From Pseudomonadota bacterium (GTDB taxonomy: Bacteria; Pseudomonadota; Alphaproteobacteria; Rhodobacterales; Rhodobacteraceae): a DNA stretch of 64,000 nucleotides. The notes under the pieces are model-generated. The model was not told the origin of the DNA. It did no database searches and worked only from the letters and a program-made list of their open reading frames with translations. This document shows, piece by piece, positions 44,392-53,131 of this stretch (position 1 is the stretch's first letter; the number at the start of each line of letters is the position of its first letter). A program made the translations under genes and the position numbers. The DNA is taken from assembly GCA_020161655.1 (NCBI GenBank), contig JAIUPC010000024.1:1-64000 (forward strand), written 5' to 3'.

Positions 44392-45480
44392 TCAGCCCCT
44401 GGCGCCGACGTTTTCCTGCGCGACCGAGACCGCCTTGAGGACGGCAAAGACCGGCAGGCCGGGCGCGAGGCCCAAGGCGAGGGCAGAGCGGCGGGTGATG
44501 CGGGCGAGGATGGTTTCGCCATGCGCCTGAAGTTGGACCAGCGCGCCGGGGCCATCGCCGATGCGGATGTCGGTCACGGTCATGGCAAGGATGTTCAGGG
44601 CCGAGATCGCCTCGGGCCGGCGCGTCGACAGCATAACGTCCTGCGCGAGGATGCGGAGCCTGACCGTGGCGCCGGGATGGGCCGCGACGCGGGGCAGCCA
44701 GAGCGTGCCGGCGGCGCTGTCAAGCCGGGTCAGCCCGTCCTCCTCCTGCGCGGCGATGCGCGCGGTCAGGATCGCGCCGGCTTCGCGCAAGCCAAGGGCC
44801 GGGGCGGCGGAGGGATCGGACAGGATCGCGGGCGCGGGGCCTGCGGCGGTGACGCGGCCCCTTTCGATCAGGACCACGGTCGTCGCGAGCCGCGCGACCT
44901 CGGCCATCGAATGGCTGACATAGAGGATCGGCAGCGCCACCTCGTCCCTGAGGCGCTCAAGATAGGGCAGGACCTCGGCCTTGCGCCCCTCGTCAAGTGC
45001 CGCGAGCGGTTCGTCCATGAGGAGGAGGCGCGGGGAGGAGAGGATCGCCCGGCCAAGCGCCACGCGCTGGCGTTCGCCGCCCGAGAGCGCGCCGGGGCGG
45101 CGGTGAAGCAGGGGGCCGATGTCCAGCATTCCGACGATGCGGTCGAAGGAAACGCCGTCCCGCTCGGGCGCGAACCAGCGACCATAGAGGAGGTTCTGGC
45201 GGACGGTGAGATGCGGGAAAAGGCGGGCGTCCTGAAAGACATAGCCGATGCGCCTCAGATGCGGCGGCAGGAAGATCCGGGCATCGGTATCGGTCAGGAC
45301 GGTGCCGTCGGCGGCGATGCGGCCATGGTCGGGCCTGAGGAGCCCTGCGACCGCCTGCACCACGGTGGTCTTGCCCGCGCCGGAGCGGCCGAAGAGTGCT
45401 GTCACTCCCGGCGGCGCCTCGAACGCGATGTCGAGCGCGAGGCCGGGGAAGCGGTGGCGGAAGGCGACGGAAAGGGTCAT
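44392..45480 (-). CDS. modC: Molybdate ABC transporter ATP-binding protein
   Basis: A 362-residue ATPase. ATG 45480 overlaps the modB stop by 4 bp; a longer open frame to 45768 is antisense-like noise over modB. ABC domain (about 1-230): Walker A GRSGAGKTT, signature LSGGERQRVALGRAI, Walker B LLLMDEPLAALD, then YVSHSM. The C-terminal part (about 290-362; ISALNILAMTVTDI, VQLQAHGETILARITRRSALALG, PVFAVLKAVSV) is a Mop/TOBE molybdate-binding domain. Last gene of modEABC. Confidence 0.94.
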   Translation of the reverse strand: MTLSVAFRHRFPGLALDIAFEAPPGVTALFGRSGAGKTTVVQAVAGLLRPDHGRIAADGTVLTDTDARIFLPPHLRRIGYVFQDARLFPHLTVRQNLLYGRWFAPERDGVSFDRIVGMLDIGPLLHRRPGALSGGERQRVALGRAILSSPRLLLMDEPLAALDEGRKAEVLPYLERLRDEVALPILYVSHSMAEVARLATTVVLIERGRVTAAGPAPAILSDPSAAPALGLREAGAILTARIAAQEEDGLTRLDSAAGTLWLPRVAAHPGATVRLRILAQDVMLSTRRPEAISALNILAMTVTDIRIGDGPGALVQLQAHGETILARITRRSALALGLAPGLPVFAVLKAVSVAQENVGARG

Positions 45481-46175
45481 GTCCCGGCGATCCTGCGCGC
45501 CACGGCACGGCCGACCCATTCGGAGAGAAGAAGCGCCGTCATGGCGATGGCGATGGCGATCATCACCAGTCGCGCCGCCTGCGCCTCGCCCCCCGGCACC
45601 TGCATGAAGGCGTAGATCGCCGAGGGCAGGGTCTGGGTCTGGCCGGGGATGTTCGAGACGAAGGTGATCGTCGCGCCGAACTCGCCCATCGCCTTGGCGA
45701 AGGCGAGGATGGTGCCGGCGATGACCCCTGGCAGGATCAGGGGCAGGGTGATGGTCAGGAATACCCAAGGGCGCGAGGCGCCGAGCGTCCCCGCCGCCTG
45801 TTCCAGCTTCGGGTCCACCGCCTCGATGGCGAGGCGGATCGCCCTGACCATCAGCGGAAAGGCCATGATCCCCGCCGCAAGCGCCGCCCCGGTCCAGCGG
45901 AAGGCGAAGACGAGGCCGAACCAGTCGTCAAGGAATGCGCCGACATAGCCCTTCCGCCCGAAGGTCAGGAGGAGAAGATAGCCGGTGACGACGGGCGGCA
46001 GGATCAGCGGGAGATGCACCAACCCGTTCAGGATCTGCTTGCCCCAGAAGTCCCACCGCGCCAGCGCATAGGCGATGAAGATGCCGATGGGCAGGGAAAA
46101 GGCGACCGCGACAGCGGAGACGCGCAGCGACAGGGCCACCGCGCGCCATTCGTCCGGGGTCAGCCAGTCCGTCAT
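45477..46175 (-). CDS. modB: Molybdate ABC transporter permease
   Basis: A 232-residue permease with five TM helices. RVSAVAVAFSLPIGIFIAYALA and LVHLPLILPPVVTGYLLLL are ModB signatures; the ATPase-contact EAA loop is AAGTLGASRPWVFLTITLPLILPGVIAG. It overlaps modC and lies 22 bp after modA. Confidence 0.94.
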   Translation of the reverse strand: MTDWLTPDEWRAVALSLRVSAVAVAFSLPIGIFIAYALARWDFWGKQILNGLVHLPLILPPVVTGYLLLLTFGRKGYVGAFLDDWFGLVFAFRWTGAALAAGIMAFPLMVRAIRLAIEAVDPKLEQAAGTLGASRPWVFLTITLPLILPGVIAGTILAFAKAMGEFGATITFVSNIPGQTQTLPSAIYAFMQVPGGEAQAARLVMIAIAIAMTALLLSEWVGRAVARRIAGT

Positions 46176-46197
46176 CCTGCCTCTTGTTCCGCCCGCG

Positions 46198-46956
46198 TCA
46201 TTTCAGGACGGCAAAGCCTTCGGCGGTGAATGTCGCATCGGATGCCTTCGACGACAATGCCGCAAAGAAGGCCTTGTCGGCTTCGTCCTGGGCGACGGTC
46301 AGAAGGGCCGCCGGATAGACGATCGGCTTGTGGCTGTCATCGGGGAAGGTGCCGATGACCAAGACGTTGTCATCCGCCGCGGCGTCCGAGGCATAGACCA
46401 CGCCGTAGGGTGCCTCGCCCGAGGACACGAGCGCCAGCGCGGCGCGGACGTTTTCGGATTGCGCGACCGATCCTTCGACCGAGGACCAGAGCCCGAGGCT
46501 TTCAAGCGAGGCCTTTCCGTATTGTCCCGCCGGCCCAGAATCCACCATCGCCATGGAGAGCTTGCCGTCGCCGAGAAGCGCCATGAGGTCGAAGCCGGGA
46601 CCGATCTCGACCGGCTCGGCATCCTTGCCATGGGCGACGAGGACGAGGGAGTTGCCGAGAAGATCCTTGCGGGCGCCGGGGGCGACGAGGCCGGCCTTTT
46701 CGACCTCATCCAGCCAGTTGACCGCTGCCGAGACGAAGATGTCGGCCGGCGCGCCTTCGATGATCTGCTTGGCGAGCGCATTCGATCCGGCATAGCTGAT
46801 CGTCACGGTGTCGCCGGTCGCCGTCTGGAAATCGGCGGCAATGCTGTCGAGCGCGTTCTTCAGCGAGGCGGCGGCAAAGACCACCACCTCTTCCGCGGCG
46901 GCGGGGGGGGCGGGCGAGAAGGCGACAAGCGTGGCGAGCGCGATGCGGCGGGGCAT
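46198..46956 (-). CDS. modA: Molybdate-binding periplasmic protein
   Basis: A 252-residue binding protein. A signal peptide (MPRRIALATLVAFSPAPPAAA) precedes VVVFAAASLKNALDSIAADFQ, TISYAGSNALAKQIIEGAPADIFVSA and GEAPYGVVYASDA, the set that binds the molybdate or tungstate oxyanion. ATG follows AGGAGG. A 22-bp palindrome lies just before the Shine-Dalgarno. Confidence 0.94.
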   Translation of the reverse strand: MPRRIALATLVAFSPAPPAAAEEVVVFAAASLKNALDSIAADFQTATGDTVTISYAGSNALAKQIIEGAPADIFVSAAVNWLDEVEKAGLVAPGARKDLLGNSLVLVAHGKDAEPVEIGPGFDLMALLGDGKLSMAMVDSGPAGQYGKASLESLGLWSSVEGSVAQSENVRAALALVSSGEAPYGVVYASDAAADDNVLVIGTFPDDSHKPIVYPAALLTVAQDEADKAFFAALSSKASDATFTAEGFAVLK

Positions 46957-46969
46957 GATTCCTCCTGTC

Positions 46970-46991
46970 GATATGTTTTCATGAACATATC
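46970..46991 (-). promoter_or_regulatory. Mo-box-like ModE operator before modA
   Basis: A perfect inverted repeat GATATGTT-ttcatg-AACATATC, centred about 25 bp before the modA ATG. The half-sites and 6-bp spacer resemble ModE boxes, which are ATAT-rich palindromes. Binding of molybdate-loaded ModE would repress modABC. It lies between modE and modA. Confidence 0.7.
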
Positions 46992-47017
46992 AGCGGCATC
47001 GGCCTTTGCGGCAAGCG

Positions 47018-47392
47018 CTATTTTCCACCGGGAATATCGACCTTGGTCTCGGGCCGCAGCAGCGCCTCGATCGCCGCGATCTCAGGCGCGGCGGCGCTGA
47101 GCGCCTGCGCCTCGATGGCCCGGTAGAGGCGCAAGACCTCTTCCCCCGCTCCGGTCAGCCGCGCGCCGCCGCCACCGGACCCGCCACGGACGCTTTCGAC
47201 CAGAGGCTCGCGGAAGGCGGCATTCATCGTCTCGACCAGCATCCAGGCGCGCTTGTAGCTCATCTCCATCTGGCGACCGGCGGCGGAGATGGAGCCGGTG
47301 TCACGGATGCGTTCCAGAAGCTCGGCCTTGCCGGGGCCGAACATGGCGCCGTCGAAGAGGATGCGGAGTTTCAGGGTTGTCACGGCGGTCAT
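47018..47392 (-). CDS. ModE-type winged-helix regulator (DNA-binding domain only)
   Basis: A 124-residue protein equal to the N-terminal domain of ModE: LLERIRDTGSISAAGRQMEMSYKRAWMLV (LysR-like helix-turn-helix), then VRGGSGGGGARLTGAGEEVLRLYRAIE. The C-terminal Mop molybdate-binding domains of full ModE (about 260 residues) are absent. ATG 47392 is preceded by AAGGGA. Short ModE-like proteins of this kind are common in alphaproteobacteria; how they sense molybdate is less clear. First gene of the mod string. Confidence 0.88.
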   Translation of the reverse strand: MTAVTTLKLRILFDGAMFGPGKAELLERIRDTGSISAAGRQMEMSYKRAWMLVETMNAAFREPLVESVRGGSGGGGARLTGAGEEVLRLYRAIEAQALSAAAPEIAAIEALLRPETKVDIPGGK

Positions 47393-47445
47393 TCCCTTCG
47401 TTGGCAACCCGATATTCCCCGCCCGACGCATCGCTGGCAATGGGC

Positions 47446-48339
47446 TCAGTAGGTGAGGAGCAGCCGGTCGCGGACGACCTCGCTTTCGCAGCTCTGCCCC
47501 CCCATCTGGAAGCGTTTGAGCATGGAGCGGCCGAGCGTCACCATGATCTCGCGCGCGAAAAGCCCGGACGGCAACGGCACCTCGCAGTCGTGGAGGCCGC
47601 TCTTCTTGGTGCCGTCGATGCTGAGTGCGACGAAGACGCCTCGGGCCTTGCAGGCGGCGATGGCGTCGAAAAGCCGGTCAAGGCTGAAGCTTTGCGCGCC
47701 GTAAAGGATCGACTGCGAATGGCTGTAGGGCGGATCGCAATAGACGAGGTCGCCGGGGCGGGCACGGGCCATTGACTCGGCATAGTCGAGCCTTTCGAAC
47801 CGGCAGCCGGCAAGGCGCGTACGCCACAGGTCGACACGGCGGGCGAAGGCCTTGGGCGGGATCGGCGGATGTGACCCGACGGGCGTGGACATATGGCCAT
47901 CGGACTTGCGAAAGCGCACGACGCCGCCGTAGCAGGACCGGGTCAGAAACAGGAAATCGGCGCCGTTCGGGTGGGCGTTATAGGCGGACTTCACGCGCTC
48001 ATAGGCCGCCGTCCGGTCGCCGGCATGGAACGCCTGCCAGCGGCTTTCGTACCAACGGGTCAGGCGGGCCGGGTCGGACTGGAGCGTCTGCCAGATCTCG
48101 ATCAGGGGCGCGAAGGTATCCGATCCGTAGCCTTCGCGGGGGGCCAGCGTCGCCATGACGCCGGCGGCGCCAAGGAAGGGTTCGTGATAGGCGCCGAAGC
48201 GGGGCGGGAAATGCTGGACGATCTCATGCGCGATCTTCTGCTTGCTGCCGACCCATTTCAGAAGCTGGGTCTTGAAGGGGGCGACAGCCTCGGCCAGCCC
48301 TAAAGCGCGGTCATGATCTGGCTTCGCCGCGGCCTCCAT
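47446..48339 (-). CDS. D12-class N6-adenine DNA methyltransferase (orphan)
   Basis: About 297 residues. [15 protein letters not shown] is the SAM-binding motif (FxGxK/WxGxK type) of Dam-like enzymes, and [13 protein letters not shown] is the catalytic DPPY motif. [25 protein letters not shown] lies between them as in Dam/DpnIIA relatives, given here as positions about 140-165. No restriction endonuclease gene is adjacent. The start is uncertain (48339 chosen; other ATGs at 48375 and a longer frame exist). Targets might be GATC, but specificity is not evident. It is divergent from pcm. Confidence 0.82.
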   Translation of the reverse strand: MEAAAKPDHDRALGLAEAVAPFKTQLLKWVGSKQKIAHEIVQHFPPRFGAYHEPFLGAAGVMATLAPREGYGSDTFAPLIEIWQTLQSDPARLTRWYESRWQAFHAGDRTAAYERVKSAYNAHPNGADFLFLTRSCYGGVVRFRKSDGHMSTPVGSHPPIPPKAFARRVDLWRTRLAGCRFERLDYAESMARARPGDLVYCDPPYSHSQSILYGAQSFSLDRLFDAIAACKARGVFVALSIDGTKKSGLHDCEVPLPSGLFAREIMVTLGRSMLKRFQMGGQSCESEVVRDRLLLTY

Positions 48340-48498
48340 CCTCGTCCACCGTCCTCTTTCAGCGCCGTCATGCATTTCGATAGGCGGAATGACCTTTCCC
48401 TGCAATGGCCAGAGCTTGCCTCTTGGTCTGCCGTTGCCGTCCCGAATGTTCTGTGGCAAGACGTGGCAAGCCCCGGGTCCAAACGGATGAGTTCAGAC

Positions 48499-49152
48499 AT
48501 GACCAATTTCGCTGCACGACGCACGATGATGGTTGATACCCAGGTCCGTCCGAACGACGTGACGAAGTTTCCGATCATCGAAGCCATGCTGAGCGTCCCG
48601 CGCGAGGCCTTCGTTCCCGCGCAGCGCCGCGAGGCGGCCTATGTCGGCGGCAATATCGAAATTGGCGGCGGTCGTGTCCTTCTTGAGGCGCGGACGCTGG
48701 CCAAGATGCTGGACGCGCTCGACATTCAGCCGACCGACCTCGTCCTCGATATCGGCTGCGGCCTTGGCTATTCCTCCGCCGTCATCGCCCGCATGGCCGA
48801 AGCCGTGGTCGCCGTCGAATCCGAAGAGGGTCTGGCATCGCAGGCGCAGGCACGGCTTTCCGCCGAAAGCGTCGACAACGTTGCAGTGATCGAGGCGCCG
48901 CTGGGCGAAGGCTCGGCCAAGCACGGGCCCTATGACGCCATCGTCATCGAAGGCGCGGTCGAGGACATGCCGGCGGCGATCGAAGCGCAATTGAAGGAGG
49001 GCGGACGTATCGCCTGCCTCTTCATGGACGGCGCGCTCGGGGTTTGCCGGATCGGCCACAAGATCGACGGCACTGTGACATGGCGCTATGCTTTCAATGC
49101 TTCCGCCCCCGTTCTGCCCGGATTTTCACGGCGGGCGGTTTTTTCGCTTTAA
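48499..49152 (+). CDS. pcm: Protein-L-isoaspartate O-methyltransferase family
   Basis: A 217-residue SAM-dependent methyltransferase. [21 protein letters not shown] is the usual alphaproteobacterial start, with an ATG at 48487 as an alternative. [16 protein letters not shown] (motif I), [11 protein letters not shown] and [13 protein letters not shown] are the SAM-pocket segments; PREAFVPAQ fits PIMT. The isoaspartate-repair residues are less well kept than in Pcm of enterics, so the substrate may differ. Located directly before tolC, an order I recall from other alphaproteobacteria. Confidence 0.85.
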   Translation: MTNFAARRTMMVDTQVRPNDVTKFPIIEAMLSVPREAFVPAQRREAAYVGGNIEIGGGRVLLEARTLAKMLDALDIQPTDLVLDIGCGLGYSSAVIARMAEAVVAVESEEGLASQAQARLSAESVDNVAVIEAPLGEGSAKHGPYDAIVIEGAVEDMPAAIEAQLKEGGRIACLFMDGALGVCRIGHKIDGTVTWRYAFNASAPVLPGFSRRAVFSL

Positions 49153-49206
49153 GCGCACGAGTTGGTCGCGGTCGCGCGTCCCCGTGTCCAGGTGAGGTTG
49201 GTCAAG

Positions 49207-50577
49207 ATGGATAGACGGTCGAACAGAGGCATTGTCGCCGCGGGATTTTTCGCGCTCGCCTTCGTCGGTGCCCTGCCGGCCTCGGCCGAGACGCTGGCCG
49301 ATGCGATGGTCTCGGCCTACAAGACTTCGAACCTTCTTGAACAGAACCGCGCCGTGCTTCGCGCCGCCGATGAGGATGTCGCCACGGCGGTTTCCTCACT
49401 GCGGCCGGTCTTGAACTTCGTCGCCGGCGCCGACTATCAGGACCCTGTCGGGCCGACGGTCGACAACTTTTCTGCCTCGGTGGCGCTGGCCGCGCAGATG
49501 ACGCTGTTTTCGAGCGGGCGCAACCGCCTCAGCGTCGACATCGCCAAGGAAACCGTGCTTGCCACCCGCGAGGCGCTGGTCGGCGTCGAGCAGAATGTGC
49601 TCCTGAGCGCGGTTCAGGCCTATTTCGGTGTCCGCTCCGCCGAGGAGAACGTGGCGATCAACGACAACTCGGTGCGGGTTCTCGACGAGACGCTGAGGGC
49701 CACGCAGGACCAGTTCGACGTGGGCGAGGTTACGCGCACCGACGTGGCGCTGGCCGAAGCACAGGTCGCCGCCGCGCGTGCCGGTCTTGCCGCGGCGCGG
49801 GGCCAGCTCAGCGCGGCGCGCGAAAGCTACAAGGCCGTGGTCGGCCATTATCCGCAGCGGCTCGCCCCGGCGCCGCGCGCGCCGGCCCTGCCGCGCAGCA
49901 TGGACGAAGCGCAGGCCATCGCGCTGAGGACCCATCCCAACATCCGGCAGGCCCAGCATCAGGTCGCGGCGGCCGATCTTGGCGTCGCTCTCGGGGCGGC
50001 GCAGCGCTATCCGACCGTCACGGCGGATGCCTCCATCGCGGTCGATGACGATGGCAACGACGTTTCCGCGGTCGGGGTGCAGCTTCGGCAGCCGATCTAT
50101 GCGGGCGGCAGGCTCTCGTCGGTCCACCGTCAGGCCGTGGCACAGCGCGACAATGCGCGCGCCGGGCTGCAGCAGACCGGCGTGCTCGTGACCCAGAATG
50201 TCGCCAACTCCTGGGCCGACATCGCCGTGGCGCGGGCGCAGATTGAGGCCACCGACCGCCAGATCTCGGCAGCAACCATCGCCTATGACGGTGTGCGCGA
50301 GGAAGCCAAGCTTGGCGCGCGGACCACGCTTGACGTTCTGACCGCCGAGCAATCCCTGCTAGACGCCCGCGCAAGCCAGATCACCGCTGTCGCCGATCAT
50401 CAGGTAGCGAATTATGCACTTCTGGCCTCTATGGGTCTTCTGACCGTCGAGCGTCTGAACCTCGGCATCCCGGTTTACGATCCGGCGGCCTATTACAACG
50501 CCGTCAAGAACGCGCCCCCGTCTTCGGTGCAGGGTGCAACACTTGACCGCGTTCTGAAGGCCATCGGCAGGAACTAG
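49207..50577 (+). CDS. tolC: TolC family outer membrane efflux protein
   Basis: A 456-residue outer-membrane channel. Signal peptide (residues 1-27, GALPASA|ET) followed by ETLADAMVSAYKTSNLLEQNRAVLRA, the OEP repeat. Two OEP halves (about 30-215 and 240-440) show the typical coiled-coil heptads, for example TLDVLTAEQSLLDARASQ. It forms the trimeric exit duct for type I secretion or RND pumps; no partner genes are next to it. ATG 49207 follows GAGG. Pairs with the PopZ-like gene downstream. Confidence 0.92.
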   Translation: MDRRSNRGIVAAGFFALAFVGALPASAETLADAMVSAYKTSNLLEQNRAVLRAADEDVATAVSSLRPVLNFVAGADYQDPVGPTVDNFSASVALAAQMTLFSSGRNRLSVDIAKETVLATREALVGVEQNVLLSAVQAYFGVRSAEENVAINDNSVRVLDETLRATQDQFDVGEVTRTDVALAEAQVAAARAGLAAARGQLSAARESYKAVVGHYPQRLAPAPRAPALPRSMDEAQAIALRTHPNIRQAQHQVAAADLGVALGAAQRYPTVTADASIAVDDDGNDVSAVGVQLRQPIYAGGRLSSVHRQAVAQRDNARAGLQQTGVLVTQNVANSWADIAVARAQIEATDRQISAATIAYDGVREEAKLGARTTLDVLTAEQSLLDARASQITAVADHQVANYALLASMGLLTVERLNLGIPVYDPAAYYNAVKNAPPSSVQGATLDRVLKAIGRN

Positions 50578-50647
50578 GGCCGAAGGGATCAGTTGTCGGC
50601 CAAGACGCGGCGGTCTAAAGTACCGTCGCCACCGATAAGGAATGCCC

Positions 50648-51904
50648 ATGTCTGACCCCCTCTCGAATTCGGAGATTCAGGATGTCCTGTCTTCGATCCG
50701 CCGGCTGGTTTCCGAAGATCGCCGGGCAAGGGAGACGCGGGCGCCGGAAGAGCTTGCGAGCGAAGCCGTGATCGGCAAGCTGATCCTGACCGAGGCGCAC
50801 CGGGTCGAGATCGTCGAGGAAACGCTGATCGAGGTTGCGGTGGAGGCGATGCCAACTGCGATGGCTCCGGTAGAGGAAGCGCCGGCAGAGCCAGGCATCG
50901 ACGACAGCATTCGGCCGGCCTCGGTTCTCGCCGATGATCTGGCCTCGCTGGAAAGCACCATCGCGGAGCTTGAAGCGGCTGTGGCCGGCATCGGCTCGGA
51001 GTTCGAGCCTGACGGCAGCGAGGTCGGGCCGGCGGCCAACGACACCGCGACGCGCCAGCTTGAGGATGCCTTCGATGATGGCTTCATCGTCGATATCGGC
51101 GGGCCGGTGCGTGTCGAACCAGCAGCCGAGGACAAGCTGGACGAGCCGGTTACCGGCAGTGCCACGGCCCCGACAGGTCCCGCAGAGGACAACGCGCGGG
51201 CGCGGGACGAGATCGCCTTCCTGAGGTCGACCAGCGGCGCGCGGCGCCCCGACTGGCAGGTCATTTCCGGCGGCGAATCCATGTCTGCGGCGGGGTCGGG
51301 GCTGACCGGACGGTTGCACCTTCGCCCCGCCGAGACCGCAGAACCTGTCGGGCCGGGTGATGACGACGACGTTGGTGACGTTGCGGAAGATGCCGCCCTT
51401 GCCGATGATACGGTCGAAGTGGCCGAGGCGATGCCGGTGGAGGAGGCTGCGGCGGAGGTCGAGGAGGCCGAAGAAAGCGCCCTCGATATCCCTATGGACC
51501 CCGATGTGGAGGTCGCTGCCGCCTGGGAGATGATGGCCGACGCGGTTCCCGCTGTCGTCGAAGAACCGGAAGCAGTGGCGCTGGTCGAGGAGCCGGAACC
51601 GGCCCTCGCCGAGGAAGAGGCGCCGTTCGCCATTCCCGACGATCTGGAGACGCCGCTCATGGCGGCCGCAGCCGGTCTCGCGGGCGCTGCCTCGGACCCG
51701 GCCGATGAGGCCGAGGAAGATGGCCTCGACCTCTTCGCGAGCGGCGACGAAGCCGTCATCGACATGGAGATGCTGCGGGAACTGATCGTGCAGGTGCTGC
51801 GCGAGGAATTGCAGGGGCCCTTGGGCGAACGCATCACCCGCAATGTCAGAAAGCTGGTGCGGCAGGAGATTGCCCGCGCACTGGAATCGCAGAAGTTCGA
51901 GTGA
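50648..51904 (+). CDS. PopZ-like polar organizing/scaffold protein (DUF2497-type ends)
   Basis: A 418-residue, very acidic, low-complexity protein. Its N-terminus (NSEIQDVLSSIRRLVSED, about residues 7-24) matches the PopZ hub-binding helix (MEEILASIRRIISED type). The centre (about 25-370) is disordered and rich in Glu, Asp, Ala and Pro. The C-terminus (about 375-418; LRELIVQVLREELQGPLG, then VRKLVRQEIARALE) forms the paired helices used for PopZ oligomerisation. ATG 50648 follows AAGGA. The tolC neighbour and valS 6.4 kb on fit the recalled popZ locus of Caulobacter and relatives. It would recruit ParB or cell-cycle proteins at a cell pole. Confidence 0.75.
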   Translation: MSDPLSNSEIQDVLSSIRRLVSEDRRARETRAPEELASEAVIGKLILTEAHRVEIVEETLIEVAVEAMPTAMAPVEEAPAEPGIDDSIRPASVLADDLASLESTIAELEAAVAGIGSEFEPDGSEVGPAANDTATRQLEDAFDDGFIVDIGGPVRVEPAAEDKLDEPVTGSATAPTGPAEDNARARDEIAFLRSTSGARRPDWQVISGGESMSAAGSGLTGRLHLRPAETAEPVGPGDDDDVGDVAEDAALADDTVEVAEAMPVEEAAAEVEEAEESALDIPMDPDVEVAAAWEMMADAVPAVVEEPEAVALVEEPEPALAEEEAPFAIPDDLETPLMAAAAGLAGAASDPADEAEEDGLDLFASGDEAVIDMEMLRELIVQVLREELQGPLGERITRNVRKLVRQEIARALESQKFE

Positions 51905-51936
51905 TTGCAGAGAGTTGAGGCGATGCCTTAAAACGA

Positions 51937-51959
51937 AAACGCGCCCCGTGGGCGCGTTT
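51937..51959. terminator. Bidirectional rho-independent terminator
   Basis: AAACGCGCCC-CGT-GGGCGCGTTT is a 10-bp perfect stem with a 3-nt loop. A T-run follows better on the minus strand (TTTTCGTTTT), so it likely ends the leftward gene at 51988 as well as the PopZ-like transcript. Confidence 0.85.
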
Positions 51960-51987
51960 CGTTGGATCGGCCTTGGCCCTGATCTTT

Positions 51988-52308
51988 TCAGGCGGCTTCA
52001 GCTTCTTCCGCAGCGTGGCGGCGCTCGCTCTCTTCGCGCGACAGCGCGACGGAGGTGCGGACACCTTTGGAGACGAACTCCATCAGCCCTTTCACGACCC
52101 GCTCATTGGGGTCGATCCCCGAGCAGGACAGAACTTCACGGCCATCACGCGACCGCGCCCAGCGGGCGATCTGCTCCGGCCCGTTACCATACTTCTTGTC
52201 ATCGGCAATCGCATCATCCAGCGCCGCCAAAACCACAGCCGCGAAAAGCTTCCGCGACCTTTGGCCTTGCTCGTAGTTGAATGCGGTGCCGTCCACGAAA
52301 TCGCGCAT
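51988..52308 (-). CDS. Small conserved alphaproteobacterial protein (DUF6280-like)
   Basis: A 106-residue soluble protein. FVDGTAFNYEQGQRSRKLFAAVVLAALDDAI, split over residues 4-34, is followed by DDKKYGNGPEQIARWARSRDGREVLSCSGI and a helical charged tail. I recall it as a Rhodobacterales-restricted family of unknown function; I cannot assign a role. ATG is clear and the terminator at 51937 lies after its stop. Divergent from efp across 218 bp. Confidence 0.75.
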   Translation of the reverse strand: MRDFVDGTAFNYEQGQRSRKLFAAVVLAALDDAIADDKKYGNGPEQIARWARSRDGREVLSCSGIDPNERVVKGLMEFVSKGVRTSVALSREESERRHAAEEAEAA

Positions 52309-52526
52309 ACTCAGGTCCTGTTTTTTCTTGCTCTTGCGTTTGCCGGCGTTCTGCTCAATACGACCATTTGCATTTGATTCGGTACGCCCCAGACCGCATG
52401 ACTGCTATGCACTTGCAGCATAACCCTGGGTCAACCTTCACAGCATCTAGTGAACTTGCCCGAAACCGGCCCGGGATATATAGGTGCGGCGAAATTCCTT
52501 TCAACCTCTTTCGCAGGTGAAACCCG

Positions 52527-53090
52527 ATGCCCAAGATCAATGGCAACGAAATCAAGCCCGGCTATGTGCTGGAACATGACGGCGGTCTCTGGGCCGCCGT
52601 GAAGGTCAATCACGTCAAACCCGGCAAGGGCGGCGCTTTCGCTCAGGTGGAGCTGAAGAACCTCCGCGACGGCCGCAAGCTGAACGAACGCTTCCGGTCG
52701 GAAGACAAGGTCGAGGAGGTCCGGCTGGAAAACAAGGACCAGCAGTTCCTCTATGAGACCGACGGTCACCTCGTCTTCATGGACAACGAGACTTTCGAGC
52801 AGATCGAGCTTGATGCCGATCTTCTCGGCGACCGCCGCCCCTTCCTGCAGGACGGCATGACGGCGACGATCCGCTACTACGGCGACGAGGCGCTTTCGGT
52901 CTCGATCCCCGCCAAGGTGACCTGCCGCATCGTGGAGACGGAGCCGGTCCAGAAGGGCCAGACCGCGGCCAACAGTTTCAAGCCCGCGATCCTCGATAAC
53001 GGCGTCCGCATCATGATCCCGCCCTTCGTCGGCGAGGGCGAGGACATCATTGTCAACACCGAGATGTTCGAATACAGCGAACGCGCCTGA
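52527..53090 (+). CDS. efp: Elongation factor P
   Basis: A 187-residue, three-domain translation factor. [20 protein letters not shown] is the KOW-like N-domain; Lys34 in VKPGKGGAF is the site modified by EpmA in other bacteria; [14 protein letters not shown] and the C-terminal [17 protein letters not shown] ([18 protein letters not shown]) segment complete the family. It rescues ribosomes at polyproline stretches. It ends in a clear terminator. Confidence 0.96.
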   Translation: MPKINGNEIKPGYVLEHDGGLWAAVKVNHVKPGKGGAFAQVELKNLRDGRKLNERFRSEDKVEEVRLENKDQQFLYETDGHLVFMDNETFEQIELDADLLGDRRPFLQDGMTATIRYYGDEALSVSIPAKVTCRIVETEPVQKGQTAANSFKPAILDNGVRIMIPPFVGEGEDIIVNTEMFEYSERA

Positions 53091-53104
53091 TCTAGAGGTA
53101 GCGC

Positions 53105-53131
53105 CAAAGGCCGCCCTCGGGCGGCCTTTTT
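53105..53131. terminator. Rho-independent terminator between convergent efp and ygfZ
   Basis: AAAGGCCGCCC-TCG-GGCGGCC followed by TTTTT on the plus strand ends efp. The same stem can serve the convergent ygfZ gene, whose stop begins at 53133. Confidence 0.85.

Noticed and set aside
45481..45768. N-terminal extension of ModC
   Set aside because: It covers modB out of frame and lacks any motif; ATG 45480 overlaps modB by 4 bp as usual.
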